Source: DASXUX01 sp036504595 (GTDB lineage: Bacteria > Planctomycetota > SZUA-567 > H5-PLA8). Taken from it: 64,000 bases of DNA. The notes under the pieces were generated by a model. It worked only from the letters and a program-made list of their open reading frames with translations, had not been told where the DNA came from and did no database searches. Where the stretch lies: NCBI GenBank assembly GCA_036504595.1, contig DASXUX010000095.1, positions 434,001 to 498,000 of the forward strand, read 5' to 3'. A program made the translations under genes and the position numbers. Shown one piece after another: positions 34,077-44,700 of this stretch (its first letter is position 1; the number at the start of each line of letters is the position of its first letter).

Positions 34077-37000
34077 ATGAAGCGGCCGACGAAATCACAA
34101 TCTGCTTGCCGCACGCGCTCGCCGAAAGGCAGCACGCTCGTCTTTGCCATCGTTCTGCTGGGCCTGCTGGCGATGCTGGGCATCAGCTTTCTGCTGTTCA
34201 TGCGGCAGAGCCGGCAGATTTCGCGCAACGTGATGGACAGCAACGGCGCCTCGCAGGTCGTCGAAGCCGGTCTGAACCACGCCATGCGCGCGTTGTACAA
34301 AATGGTCAACGACCATCAGATCGTCAGCATCAACCAGGCCGACCTGACGCTCAACGCCGAATTCAACGGCACCGACCCGGCCACCTTCAAGACGACGGCC
34401 GCGCAATACTGGACCAACGCCGTGCCCAACGCGCCGTATGTCAACCCGTACTGGCAATTCGGCACGGGCGATTACAGTCCGGCGCCACTGCCGCCGCGGC
34501 GCGCCAACCCGGTGCTTTGCGGCGACTCACCGGCAGTCGCTTCTTTTACCGTTTCGCCGCTTTCGGCCGCGACCACGGTATCCTCGGAATGGGCCGAATG
34601 GAAAGACGTTCAAGGCTGGCCGAACGAGTTCTACGCCAATGCGACGATCAACGCCGGAGCGTCCATTGGTGAACGGATCGTGAAGAACAACAGTCCGGTG
34701 TTCGAGCGCCCCCGCGCCGCCAGCGTCATCGGGCAGTATGCCGTGTGGATTCACGATCTGGATTCGGGGTTCTATGCGATTCCTTTCGCAGTCAATCCGA
34801 CGCAGCCGAACCCGGATGCCACGGACTGGAACCTGGAACCAGCGGTCACCGGCACGGCTGAAACCACCGCCAGGAACATCTTGGTTCAATTGAGCACTCT
34901 GATGCCGCCGCAGCAAAACCCACCGTTACCTCGCGATCCAAACGACCCCAACCGACTAACCGACGCCGATATCGGTTTCATTGTGGCCCCGCCGGCTCAG
35001 CCGTACAAGACGCTTTCGGAGTTCTCGCTCGACCTTCGGCCGACAAGCCCGTACGACGCAGCCAGCTATCCCGATTTCCGCAACAACCTTCAGTACTTCT
35101 TAACGCCACACATGGACGACGAAGGCGTGGTGAAAGGCCATCCGGCAGCAATCAACATCAATACAGCGCCGGTGGAAGTGCTCGAAGCGGCCCTGTCACA
35201 GATACCGGCATATCCTTCCGGCACCTTTTCCACGAAGATGATGAGCGACGGCGTCACGTCATTGGCTCGGCGCATTGCCGCGCGGATCGTCGAGAAACGG
35301 CCGTTTCTATGCCGCATGGACTTTGAAGATTTCGCGGCAGCGCAGTTGCACGGCGATATCTCGAAGCAAGATTCACCCGTCGGAGCCATCAACTTTGCTA
35401 TTCTGTACCGAAGCAAGCTGGCTTTTAACTACACTGCGGCGTGGGATCCGGCAAATTGGGCCGACGCGGCCGACCTGATCGAACTTCCGCTTCATCAATA
35501 CCTGGAGATTCCGGGGCGGGTGGGTGCACCTTCGAGCTACCAGGCTTACGCGCCGATGCTGCACTCGCGCATGATGCAGCGCCGCTTCCAGTACTTCTAC
35601 GCCAACCCCGGGCTCGAAACTGAGCGACTTGAGATCAGTGAGTTCAACAACTTCCTGAACAGCGTGACCACTGGCCGGTTCGGAGATAGCCAAAAGCAGA
35701 CTCAGCCCACAACAAACGACCGGCAAGTCGCTCCAAGCGGGCAGGTTTACAGCAACGGGGATCAAGGCGTTGTCGTCATCCACCCGGGCCCCGATTATCT
35801 GCTACAAACCCAGCCTCACGGCGGCAACGTTCTGGGCGAGATCATTGTCTCAGGCTGGGACTCCGGCACCCAGCAGTGGCGACTCCGCAGTGTCCCCGAT
35901 CCGAATGATAGATTAGTTGTGCAAGCTTCGTCGCCATGCATTGTTTCGAGCACCGGGACTGCGCCTGCCACGATTCCTCTGCCGGGCTCAGATGACGAGC
36001 TTCTGGACCTTACAGGATCGATCGGCATTAAGATCATTTCGCCCGGGCCGGATGAGGTTCTTCAGACCGTTCCAAGTCCCGGCGACATCGTCGTCATGCG
36101 CGACAACTCCTATATTCGGCCTGGGATTGCGGGCACCTTGACTACATCTGCTGCCTCGCCGGACGTACGCGTGCAGGCGATACTCTCCGGCCCAATCACT
36201 GCGCCGTATACGGCTCCACGCGCCAGCACCAGTATTTTTGGCTACAGCTACTACAGCCACGATACGGTCTCGCCGGACTACAAACCTGCGCGCTCGCTGG
36301 CGCAAAGCAACCCGCCGAAAGACCCAAAGGACTGTGTGAATCCCGCCATCGCCGGGAAGTTCGTTTACTATGGCGACCAGGCTGCGGGTTACGAGCCCGC
36401 CGTGACCTCCGTCAAAAATAAGAACTACCTGCTCCCAGACCTGAAGCGGTGGAGCTGCGTGGGCAACGGTGACCGCAATGCCTATTACGATTTCTGGTTC
36501 AACTCAAGCGACATCATGCTCGCTGACTTGGGCACACAGCCGCCCAATCCGCCCAATGTAGATCCAAACTCCGACCCTCCCCCAGACCCGACGACGTTCC
36601 CGGTGGTGCAGGCCATCGATTCCACTGTTGATACTGTCGATCCAACCAAGATGACGCCGGGATCGCAACCGCTGCGCACGCGCCAGAACGATAAGAGCGG
36701 CGACGACGTTCAGGAGAACGCCAAGGGGACACAGAACCTCACTTGGGATGACGTGATCATCAGCCCCGGTCCAGACGGGGTATTGCAGACGTCCGCCGCG
36801 CCCGAAGACTTGGTGGTCGATGCAATACGCGTGCCTACAACTTTCTCGCCAGTCTGGCCCGACCCCGCCTCGATCGATTTTGCATTTTCGAGCGACCCGA
36901 GCTATGACTACTATGTACCAGACCAGAACCTCGGCTTTAGCCAACTAACTGAGCCGAATACTCAGTATGCAACACAAATCGGACTCCTGATCACAAAGCT

Positions 37001-37634
37001 GATCATGCCTAAGATTGTCGCGCCGGCTACCAGCGGAATCGCCTTCAGTTCGACGGCGGATGATGTGCCCGACGTGGCGAACAACAAGATCCTCGCTGGG
37101 TCTAATAAAGCCTGCGACACCTTTGTCTGGGGACCATTGAGAGCTTGTCAGAACCCGCCCGACAAGGCGCTCTTGAATGCCGACGGTTCGCTCAGAAATG
37201 CCGATCAAATTCCGTTTGCCACTACAGACGTTTCCTGGTCCCCGCAGTTTGCCTTCCGCTCGCGCTTCTTTGGGATTTATGTGCTCGGGATCAGCCAGAC
37301 GCGAGGCAGCGCCAGCCCGGAAACTCCGGACGCGTACGGCGGGGACGTGCCGGCGGATTCGCAATGGGCGGCTATACCGTCGGCCGCGACACCGCCGACC
37401 TTTGATCGCCGAATCTGGGTGGAACGGATGGCGGTGCGCGGCTACAAGCCTACGACGCTGGACCCAGCTCTGAAAACGGTTCCGCCCAACGAATGGCCGA
37501 CCGTTCCCATCTGGGTGCCGATGCCCAGCCCCGCCACCGAGCGCCGCATCGAGGCCGTGTACGACGCGCTGAAGGACAAGATTATCTGGCAGCGCTCGCC
37601 GGTCTCCGCGAAACATTCACTAGCCGAACCGTAA
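34077..37634 (+). CDS. Very large GspK/PilX-like pseudopilus component
   Basis: The 1,185-aa protein begins with KGSTLVFAIVLLGLLAMLGISFLLFM, the prepilin-type membrane helix (with Ser-Thr rather than Phe-Thr at the processing site). Around residues 355-375 AAININTAPVEVLEAAL matches the NINTA motif of GspK, the tip protein of the type II pseudopilus. GspK is normally about 330 residues; the extra length contains three copies of an I-(S/H)PGPD-x-x-LQT unit (near residues 567, 660 and 903). It is the last gene of the operon, starting two bases after the preceding stop with GGGGAAG in front. No secretion ATPase or secretin is adjacent. Confidence 0.8.
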   Translation: MKRPTKSQSACRTRSPKGSTLVFAIVLLGLLAMLGISFLLFMRQSRQISRNVMDSNGASQVVEAGLNHAMRALYKMVNDHQIVSINQADLTLNAEFNGTDPATFKTTAAQYWTNAVPNAPYVNPYWQFGTGDYSPAPLPPRRANPVLCGDSPAVASFTVSPLSAATTVSSEWAEWKDVQGWPNEFYANATINAGASIGERIVKNNSPVFERPRAASVIGQYAVWIHDLDSGFYAIPFAVNPTQPNPDATDWNLEPAVTGTAETTARNILVQLSTLMPPQQNPPLPRDPNDPNRLTDADIGFIVAPPAQPYKTLSEFSLDLRPTSPYDAASYPDFRNNLQYFLTPHMDDEGVVKGHPAAININTAPVEVLEAALSQIPAYPSGTFSTKMMSDGVTSLARRIAARIVEKRPFLCRMDFEDFAAAQLHGDISKQDSPVGAINFAILYRSKLAFNYTAAWDPANWADAADLIELPLHQYLEIPGRVGAPSSYQAYAPMLHSRMMQRRFQYFYANPGLETERLEISEFNNFLNSVTTGRFGDSQKQTQPTTNDRQVAPSGQVYSNGDQGVVVIHPGPDYLLQTQPHGGNVLGEIIVSGWDSGTQQWRLRSVPDPNDRLVVQASSPCIVSSTGTAPATIPLPGSDDELLDLTGSIGIKIISPGPDEVLQTVPSPGDIVVMRDNSYIRPGIAGTLTTSAASPDVRVQAILSGPITAPYTAPRASTSIFGYSYYSHDTVSPDYKPARSLAQSNPPKDPKDCVNPAIAGKFVYYGDQAAGYEPAVTSVKNKNYLLPDLKRWSCVGNGDRNAYYDFWFNSSDIMLADLGTQPPNPPNVDPNSDPPPDPTTFPVVQAIDSTVDTVDPTKMTPGSQPLRTRQNDKSGDDVQENAKGTQNLTWDDVIISPGPDGVLQTSAAPEDLVVDAIRVPTTFSPVWPDPASIDFAFSSDPSYDYYVPDQNLGFSQLTEPNTQYATQIGLLITKLIMPKIVAPATSGIAFSSTADDVPDVANNKILAGSNKACDTFVWGPLRACQNPPDKALLNADGSLRNADQIPFATTDVSWSPQFAFRSRFFGIYVLGISQTRGSASPETPDAYGGDVPADSQWAAIPSAATPPTFDRRIWVERMAVRGYKPTTLDPALKTVPPNEWPTVPIWVPMPSPATERRIEAVYDALKDKIIWQRSPVSAKHSLAEP

Positions 37635-37782
37635 CGGCACGGAAAATCCGAAGCTCGAAATTCGAAAGAAAAGGACAAACAGCAAAACGGAAAACAGCGA
37701 ACCGGGGCGGCAACGCTCCGGTTTCTGTTTTGCTGTTTCGTCGTTCGGTGTTTCCTTCGACTTTCGAATTTCGCAACCGCTC

Positions 37783-37975
37783 AGCCCCGGAGGGGCGCAA
37801 CACGGGTAGCCCACGGCGTAAGCCGTGGGAATGTGGCGCCCCGCGCTACCGCAGCCCCGGAGGGGCGACACAAAGCAGGACGGCAAATGTGTGCGCTACT
37901 TGTATCGCCCCTCCCGGGGCTCTCACACTTCCAAACCGCCAATCCCACGGCTTACGCCGTGGGCTACCCGTGTAC
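37783..37975. repeat. Inverted pair of GTAGCCCACGGCGTAAGCC repeats
   Basis: A unit containing AGCCCCGGAGGGGCG and GTAGCCCACGGCGTAAGCC (37783-37830) is followed after a further AGCCCCGGAGGGGCGACA by its inverted copy (about 37908-37975, TCCCACGGCTTACGCCGTGG). The same arrangement recurs at 61163-61360, and a single copy at 55856-55930. It fills much of the 540-base gap between the GspK-like gene and sucA; I see nothing else there. Confidence 0.8.
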
Positions 37976-38176
37976 CGCTGCTCCGCAGCTACGAAAAGCG
38001 CAATGCTTGGGCGCGAATTCGTTTCCGGACTCAACGCCTACGAATTTGGGATTTCACCGCTTTGCGGCGCTGCTCGCTGATGCGCGCCACCAATTCTGCC
38101 GTATAATAGCTTTGAGGAATATGTGCGCGGGAAAAGCTATTCAGTAAGAACAGTCCCAGACCTCGGCAGGAATGAG

Positions 38177-41143
38177 ATGTCACAGAACGAGCCACTTCCC
38201 AGCGACCTTAGCCTCACCTTTATGGAGGAGCTCTACGAACAGTTCCTGCGCGACCCGCAGTCGGTGTCGCAGGACTGGCGCGGCTACTTCGAGGGGCTGA
38301 GCAACGGCAAGGACCCCGGCGCGCGGCAGGCGCTCGGGCCGTCGTTCAAGCCGTTCAGCATGTTCAACCCGCCGGGCGGAAATGGGCGGCGGGCGATCCT
38401 GAAGCCGACGCGCACAGAGGCCCCCTCACCCCTAACCCCTATCCCTCGCGGGGGAGAGGGGAACCGAGAGGCAGGCCAGAGGCCTGCGGTACAAACGGCC
38501 GGCACGGAGGCCGGCGCTACCACGCGGGTCAGCGTGGCGCGCGCGCTGCAGGAGCGCGTCGATCAGCTCATCCGCAACTACCGGGTGCGCGGGCACATCA
38601 TCGCCAGGCTCGACCCGCTGGGGCAACCGCCGCCGGAGCCGCCGGAACTCAACCCGAAGCACTACGGCTTCACCGAAGAGGACATGGACACGCCGTTTTC
38701 GACGGCGATGATCACCGGTGCGGGCGGAATGACGCTGCGCAAGATCGTGCAGCGGCTGCGGAATACGTACTGCCGTTCCATCGGCGCGCAGTTCATGCAC
38801 ATCGACGACCTGGCGGTTCGCGAGTGGCTGCAAGAACGGATGGAAGCCAGCGAGAACCGCGCGGAATTGACGCGCAGCCAGCAACTGCGGATTCTCACGC
38901 GCTTGACCGACGCGGTCATTTTCGAAGAGTTCATCCAACGGAAATTCATCGGAGCGAAAAGCTTCTCGCTGGAAGGCGCCGAAAGCCTGATCCCGCTGCT
39001 GGAAATGGCCATTGAGAAAGCGGGGCAGCAGGGCGTCCGCGAGATCGTCTTCGGGATGGCGCACCGCGGTCGGCTGAACGTGCTGGCGAACATCATGGGC
39101 AAAAGCGTGCGCCAGATCTTCCGCGAGTTCGACGATAAACTGGTGGGGCCGGCCTCCGTGCCGGCCGGCAGGGACGCCGGCCCCACTGGCAAAGGCGACG
39201 TAAAATATCACCTCGGCCACAGCGGCGAATGGACCTGCGCCAACGGCGCGCGCATGCATCTCTCCCTGTGCTTCAACCCCAGCCATTTGGAGTTCGTCAA
39301 TCCGGTCGCTGAAGGTCGCATGCGCGCCAAGCAGGATCGCATCGGCGACAACGCCGGCACGCAAGGGCTCTGCATTCTGATCCACGGCGATGCGGCGTTC
39401 GCGGGCGAAGGCGTCATCCAGGAAACGCTCAACATGAGCGAGCTGCGCGGCTACCGGACCGGCGGCACGCTGCACATTATCGTCAACAATCAGCTCGGCT
39501 TCACCACGTTGCCGGCCGAGGGCCGTTCAAGCGTGTACTGCACCGATGTGGCGAAGATGCTGCAGACGCCGATCTTCCACGTCAACGGCGAAGACCCGGA
39601 AGCGGTCGCCCAAGTGGTGCGCCTGGGCATGGAGTTCCGCGCGACGTTTCAGCGCGATGTGTTCATCGACATGTACTGCTACCGGCGGCGCGGGCACAAC
39701 GAAGGCGACGAGCCCGCATTTACGCAGCCTCTGCTTTATCAAGCCATCGAGAACCGGAAGCCTGTTCGAGAAGCGTACCTGGAACGGCTGCTGAAACTCG
39801 GCGAGATTACTCAAGAGGAAGCCGACCAGATTGGCACGAAGCGGCGGGAACAGCTTCAAACCGACCTGGACAAGGCGCGCAGCCGCGGGCCATCGCAGCG
39901 CTTGCCCGCCGGAGAAGGACTCTGGTGGGGTTTCGTCGGCGGTTCCGAATCGGCGGCGACGGACGTCGAAACAGCCGTTTCCCGTGAGAACCTGAGCGAA
40001 CTGCTGGAGGCTCTCACGCGCGTGCCGGACGGTTTCACTGTGCATCCGAAGCTCGCGCGGTTGTTGGAACAGCGGCGGCAAATGGCTTCAGGCGCCAAGC
40101 CGCTGGACTGGTCCGCGGCCGAGGCGCTGGCGTTCGCATCGCTCGCGACGTCCGGCGTGCGCATCCGCTTGAGCGGGCAGGACAGCGCGCGCGGAACCTT
40201 CAGCCACCGGCACGCGATGCTTTTTGACGTGAAAACCGGCGCCGGCTACATGCCGCTGCAGCATTTGCAGCCAGGGCAGGCGAAGGTGGAGATCTACAAC
40301 AGTCCGCTGTCGGAAACAGGCGTGCTGGGGTTTGAGTACGGCTACAGCCTGGATTATCCGGACGCGCTCGTTCTGTGGGAGGCGCAGTTCGGCGATTTCT
40401 GGAACGCGGCGCAGGTGATCGTCGATCAATTCCTAGCAAGTGCCGAAGAAAAATGGAGCCGGCTCTCCGGCTTGGTGCTGCTGTTGCCGCATGGGCTGGA
40501 AGGCATGGGACCGGAGCATTCCAGCGCGCGAATGGAACGGCTGCTGGCGATGTTCGCCGCGGACAACATCCAAGTTGTCAACGCGACCACGCCGGCACAG
40601 TACTTCCACTGCCTGAGGCGGCAGGCGCTGCGCAAATGGCGCAAGCCGCTGGCGATCATGACGCCGAAAAGCTTGCTGCGGCATCCGGAGGCGGTCTCGA
40701 CGTTGGACGAACTGGCGAGCGGAACATTCCAGCGCGTGATACCGGACGCATTCCCCAAAGGCAAAGGCGAGAAGAAAGATAGCGCGCCCAAACGCATTCT
40801 GCTGTGCAGCGGCAAGATTTACTACGAACTGAAGACGCGGCGTGGCGAACGTGAGCGGAGGCACTATCCGATTTTGCGAATAGAGCAGCTTGCCCCGCTG
40901 CCGCAGGAGGCGTTGAAGAACGCGCTGGCTCCGTACCCGGACGGGACGCCGGTGTTCTGGGTGCAGGAGGAGCCGGAGAATATGGGCGCGTGGCGTTATC
41001 TGCGCGCGAAGTGCGGACAGGAACTATTCGGGACGTTTCCGTTCAACGGGATCTACCGGCCTGAGGCGGCCAGCCCGGCCACGGGTTCGGCGGCGGCGCA
41101 TCAGGCGCAACAAAAACTTCTGCTACAGACCGCGATCCCGTAA
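38177..41143 (+). CDS. sucA: 2-oxoglutarate dehydrogenase E1 component (SucA)
   Basis: The 988-aa thiamine-diphosphate enzyme decarboxylates 2-oxoglutarate in the citric acid cycle and passes succinyl to the E2 lipoyl. LTFMEELYEQFLRDPQSV is the N-terminal E1 peptide, FGMAHRGRLNVLANIMGKS and CILIHGDAAFAGEGVIQETL bind substrate and TPP-Mg, and RRRGHNEGDEPAFTQPLLY is the second TPP signature. ATG 38177 follows GGCAGGAATG. Compared with the E. coli enzyme (about 930 aa) it carries two insertions encoded by dispersed repeats: one at residues about 76-116 in the linker after the N-terminal peptide, and one at about 322-337 before GKGDVKYHLG. No sucB or lpd is adjacent. Confidence 0.95.
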   Translation: MSQNEPLPSDLSLTFMEELYEQFLRDPQSVSQDWRGYFEGLSNGKDPGARQALGPSFKPFSMFNPPGGNGRRAILKPTRTEAPSPLTPIPRGGEGNREAGQRPAVQTAGTEAGATTRVSVARALQERVDQLIRNYRVRGHIIARLDPLGQPPPEPPELNPKHYGFTEEDMDTPFSTAMITGAGGMTLRKIVQRLRNTYCRSIGAQFMHIDDLAVREWLQERMEASENRAELTRSQQLRILTRLTDAVIFEEFIQRKFIGAKSFSLEGAESLIPLLEMAIEKAGQQGVREIVFGMAHRGRLNVLANIMGKSVRQIFREFDDKLVGPASVPAGRDAGPTGKGDVKYHLGHSGEWTCANGARMHLSLCFNPSHLEFVNPVAEGRMRAKQDRIGDNAGTQGLCILIHGDAAFAGEGVIQETLNMSELRGYRTGGTLHIIVNNQLGFTTLPAEGRSSVYCTDVAKMLQTPIFHVNGEDPEAVAQVVRLGMEFRATFQRDVFIDMYCYRRRGHNEGDEPAFTQPLLYQAIENRKPVREAYLERLLKLGEITQEEADQIGTKRREQLQTDLDKARSRGPSQRLPAGEGLWWGFVGGSESAATDVETAVSRENLSELLEALTRVPDGFTVHPKLARLLEQRRQMASGAKPLDWSAAEALAFASLATSGVRIRLSGQDSARGTFSHRHAMLFDVKTGAGYMPLQHLQPGQAKVEIYNSPLSETGVLGFEYGYSLDYPDALVLWEAQFGDFWNAAQVIVDQFLASAEEKWSRLSGLVLLLPHGLEGMGPEHSSARMERLLAMFAADNIQVVNATTPAQYFHCLRRQALRKWRKPLAIMTPKSLLRHPEAVSTLDELASGTFQRVIPDAFPKGKGEKKDSAPKRILLCSGKIYYELKTRRGERERRHYPILRIEQLAPLPQEALKNALAPYPDGTPVFWVQEEPENMGAWRYLRAKCGQELFGTFPFNGIYRPEAASPATGSAAAHQAQQKLLLQTAIP
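38431..38521 (+). repeat. Repeat-derived insertion in sucA (copy of a 34-bp dispersed repeat plus half of the 46-bp palindrome)
   Basis: 38431-38464 is nearly identical to the reverse complement of 47761-47794 (CCTAACCCCT, then CCCTCGCGG, then AGAGGGGAAC). A short palindrome follows (GCAGGCCAGAGGCCTGC, 38471-38487), then the right half of the 46-bp family (38497-38521). Together they encode a Pro, Gly and Ala-rich linker of about 30 residues. Confidence 0.75.
39142..39187 (+). repeat. 46-bp palindromic repeat, copy in sucA
   Basis: Full-length member with core GCCGGCCTCCGTGCCGGCC, arms GGTGGGGCC and GGCCCCACT. It encodes GPASVPAGRDAGPT in frame between DDKLV and GKGDVKYH. Confidence 0.88.
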
Positions 41144-41148
41144 CGTGG

Positions 41149-41168
41149 CGCAGGCTGTCCAGCCTGCG
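41149..41168. terminator. Hairpin between convergent sucA and the zinc-ribbon gene
   Basis: CGCAGGCTGTCCAGCCTGCG forms a near-perfect stem starting five bases after the sucA stop and ending three bases before the stop of the opposite-strand gene, so it could end transcription from both sides. It lacks a T tract, and an inverted 18-bp copy at 41499-41516 shows it belongs to a dispersed palindrome family. Confidence 0.5.
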
Positions 41169-41171
41169 GAA

Positions 41172-41381
41172 CTATCCGTTCGGCTTTTGATACGTCCAGT
41201 CCAGGCGACAATCGCCGCATTTCAGGGCGCCGTAGACCTGGTAATAAGAGGTGTAGCCGGTCGAAGTGTCCGTCTTTGTCTGAGTGAAAACGTCGTGGAT
41301 GTGCGCGTGACTTCGACACAGACCGCGGCCGCAGGCCTTGCAGGTGCCTCTTGCTTCTTCGTCGCAGAACCAACATTTCAT
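41172..41381 (-). CDS. Small zinc-ribbon protein (69 aa)
   Basis: The protein starts MKCWFCDEEARGTCKACGRGLC and carries eight cysteines and two nearby histidines: CWFC, CKAC, LCRSHAH, and later LKCGDCRLDW. This pattern suggests two zinc sites of B-box or treble-clef type. There is no signal peptide or membrane segment. It is flanked on both sides by the same 18-bp palindrome (41149-41168 and 41499-41516). Function is unknown. The gap 41382-41798 upstream holds only the second palindrome and otherwise nothing I recognise. Confidence 0.75.
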   Translation of the reverse strand: MKCWFCDEEARGTCKACGRGLCRSHAHIHDVFTQTKTDTSTGYTSYYQVYGALKCGDCRLDWTYQKPNG

Positions 41382-41798
41382 AGCGATCTCTCCCGCAGTT
41401 AGTTCCTTTATTGATGGCTATACCGGCTGGCGCGGCACGCTGCAAGATACTGTATCGGCAAACCGGTGCGTGGGGATGAGTGGAAGAGCGCCGCGTTCGC
41501 AGGCTGGACAGCCTGCCCCACAGAGCCGGTCTGTGCCACAGGGAGTTGTGGAAACTTTATACCGGCTTGCAATCACAAAGTTCAGCAGCAACAATGGTTG
41601 TGCCACGTCTTGTTGGGTGTGCAGCGGCAGCGTGTAGCGAGTCGGCGACGAACAAGAGTCGTCTAGTTGTGAGGCGGACTGCCGCATGCTAGAGACCGGG
41701 AGCCATTTCGAAGGCGGCGGCGCGAAAACCGTCCTTCTGGTACTACTTGGATAAGCCTTTCGGAAAGAGCCGGAATCGAAGCGGGAGCAGGGGGTCAA

Positions 41799-44700
41799 GT
41801 GTCAACAGGGCAGCGCAGAAAGTCCTCCAGGCTCCACCTGCTTTTCCCGCTTGCGATTGCACTGGGCGCCAGCTTTGCGGTGCTGCAACCAGCGCACAAG
41901 AGCGCCAGACTTCCGCCGCCGAGCGCTGCAAAGCCCGCCCAAACGCCGGTGGCAAACGATGCGCTTCTCGCACAACCCGTTGCCAGCCTTCAGCCAATCG
42001 CGCACGTGCCGCGACCTCCAATTGAGAATCCGTCTGACGCCACGGTGTCCTTCAATGAAGTGCAGGAAGGGCATTATGAAGCCAGCACCAGCCGCTACGT
42101 GGCGAAACTCAGCGCGAGCGAAGGACTGCGATATCGGCCACTGCTGGGCCCGCTCACGACGAAGCCCGCGCCGGGGAGCGCGGAACCGAAGCCACCGGAG
42201 CTGCGCGTGCGGCTGGAATCCGTCCTGCGTGGGAACACGGTCCTTTTCAGCGGGAATGCCGACGCCGATGCAGACGACCTGGTGGGCGAAGAGCATCTGG
42301 TGGCGTTCTGGCGAGCCACAGGATTCGAGGAGCGCTACCGGCCGCGCGGCGATGGCGTGGAACAAAGCTTCTTTCTTCAGCGGCCGGTCTCCGGGCAAGG
42401 CGATTTGACGTTCTCATGCGAACTGTCTCTCGACGGATTGACCGCGCTGCCGGCCCGAGCGGAGCGCCGTGGCGGAATTTCCTTTGTCGATGCGACCGGA
42501 CGGCTAGCGGTGCGCTACGGGCAAATCGTCGTGCGCGATGCCGCTCAACGAGGTCTGGTGCTCGAACCGGTACTGGAAAACGGCAAGCGCATCACGTTTG
42601 CAGTTCCGGCCAAGTGGCTCGATGAAGCCAGTTATCCGGTCGTTGTCGATCCGCTGGTGGGAACGGATTTTCAAATCTCGCCCGACAATCCGGTGGGCGT
42701 GGCGCCGCCGCTGGTCTGCGCGGGGACAAACAGCTTTCTGGTGGTGTGGAACGACTATGGCGCGGGAGCCAAACTGCCGCAGCTTCTGGCGAGCATCGTC
42801 AGCCAGTCCGGCATCGTCAGTTCGGCATTTCCAATCTCCTCAGCGACAGGCGTGCCCCTGGATATCCGCTTTCAGCGGCAGCAGGCTGCCTTCGATGGCT
42901 CCAACTGGCTGGTGGTCTGGTCGGACGACCGCGCGGTCGGGCCGGGCATTCGGGCTTCGATCATCAGTACGACGGGCGAGATTCTGGGCGGAACGGACTT
43001 CCTGATTGCCGCGACCTCCGGCACCGTGACCGAAGATCCGCTGGTCACGTTCAACGGCATCGACTACGTGGTCTCCTGGCAGAGCACTCCGCCGAATGCG
43101 ACGGGAGGTTCGCAGGTCTTCTACGTGCGGGTCACGACGGCGGGAGTTCTGGAGCAGTACACGCATGTCGTGCCAGCCTCCAGCCCCACGATCAACCAAT
43201 CGCTGCTGTTCCTCTCGCCACAACAGCCCAGTGGCGACACGCTGCTGCTCTACCGCGACAACATGGACAGCCCGGCTCAAACGCGCAGCGTCCGGATCGC
43301 CATCGACGGCTCGCTGCGGGATTCCGGCGGCACAACGCTCTTCATGGAAGAGCAAGCCGATGGAGGCTATGGCCGGCCCATCGGGGTGGCGTACGTCGGA
43401 CAAGAATGGAACATCCTTTCGTCGTACGACCAGACCGGGAACAGCGAAGTGTTCCTGCACAAGTTTAACAGTTCCGGAGTCATCACGCCGCCGCAGGGCG
43501 TCTTTGCCGTGATGGGCTTGGGGCCAACAGGCACGACACTGGACCAGTACGCGCCGGTCTTTGCCGGAGCCAACGAGTGGTTGTTTGTGCGAAATGAGAA
43601 GATCAACGGCAGCGTCTATCACCTCCTGGGCAAGCGGGTCACGTTTGCGGGCGTGGATCAAGACCCCATCCCTTTTCAGATCGACACCGCCACGCAAGGA
43701 GTGCTACGCAACGCGGTAGCCGCGCAGGCGGGCAGTTTCTTCCTGGTCGCGTGGTTGGACGGCCGGCGCAGTGTGACTCAGCCCGCCGATTCAAAGAATA
43801 TTTTCGGTGCGGTCGTCGATGCGACGGCAGCGGCAACGACTGGCACGCCACTGGTCGCCAGCGTCGCTGCCAGTCCCACCAGTGGCGAAGCGCCGCTGGA
43901 TGTCTCGTTCGACGCGTCGGCATCCACCGGCAGCTACGATACGCTGAGCTGGGACTTTAGCGACGGAACCACCGCAACTCAAGCGCAGATCACGCATACC
44001 TATCACAATAAAGGCACGTTTGCGGCGGTGCTGAAACTGACCAAAGGCGCGTATACGGTTTACGACACGGCGATCATCGTCGTCGGCGGCGGATCAAACA
44101 ACGGGCCGAGCGGTGCGACGATTGTGGGCATGCCCGTCGAAGGTTCGCCCGGCATGCAGAGCGCGCTGTTCATCCAGAGTCTGACCGTGAAGCTGGATTT
44201 TACCGCGACGGGCAAAGACAGCATGTTCGTCAACGGGGTGGTGGACGCGGCACAGTTGCCCGCGAACTTGACGGGTCTGCTGGGCAGCGTTTCAATCGGG
44301 ACTGCCAGCACGAGCTTCAACCTGGATGCAACGGGTCAAGCCAAGACTTCCACCGTGAAGTTCGCGCTCGACAAGGTCGGCGGCGGCTTTGCTTTCGCGG
44401 TCGTGGATGCGGACTTCCGTTCCGCGTTGGCAGCGGTAGGGGCCAACGATGCGAACGTCAAGCCGGCGATACAGGTCAATATTCCGGTGACGGTGATGCT
44501 GGATAAGTTCGCCGCGACGGCAACGGTTGGCGCAATGTACAAGGCGACCGTGGATATTACCGGCGTGGCCAACTACGGCTTCATGGGCACGGGACACGAG
44601 GTTTCGGGCGCGTTTGTCATCAGCAGCTTTTCGGCCCTGGAGCAAAAGCAGGAAGCGACGGGCCTGAAAGTGCACACGTTCCAGATCAAGGGCGTGTGCA

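Noticed and set aside
37635..38176. Alternative sucA start at 38123
   Set aside because: The 18 extra residues are not SucA-like, and the ATG at 38177 has a better ribosome site.
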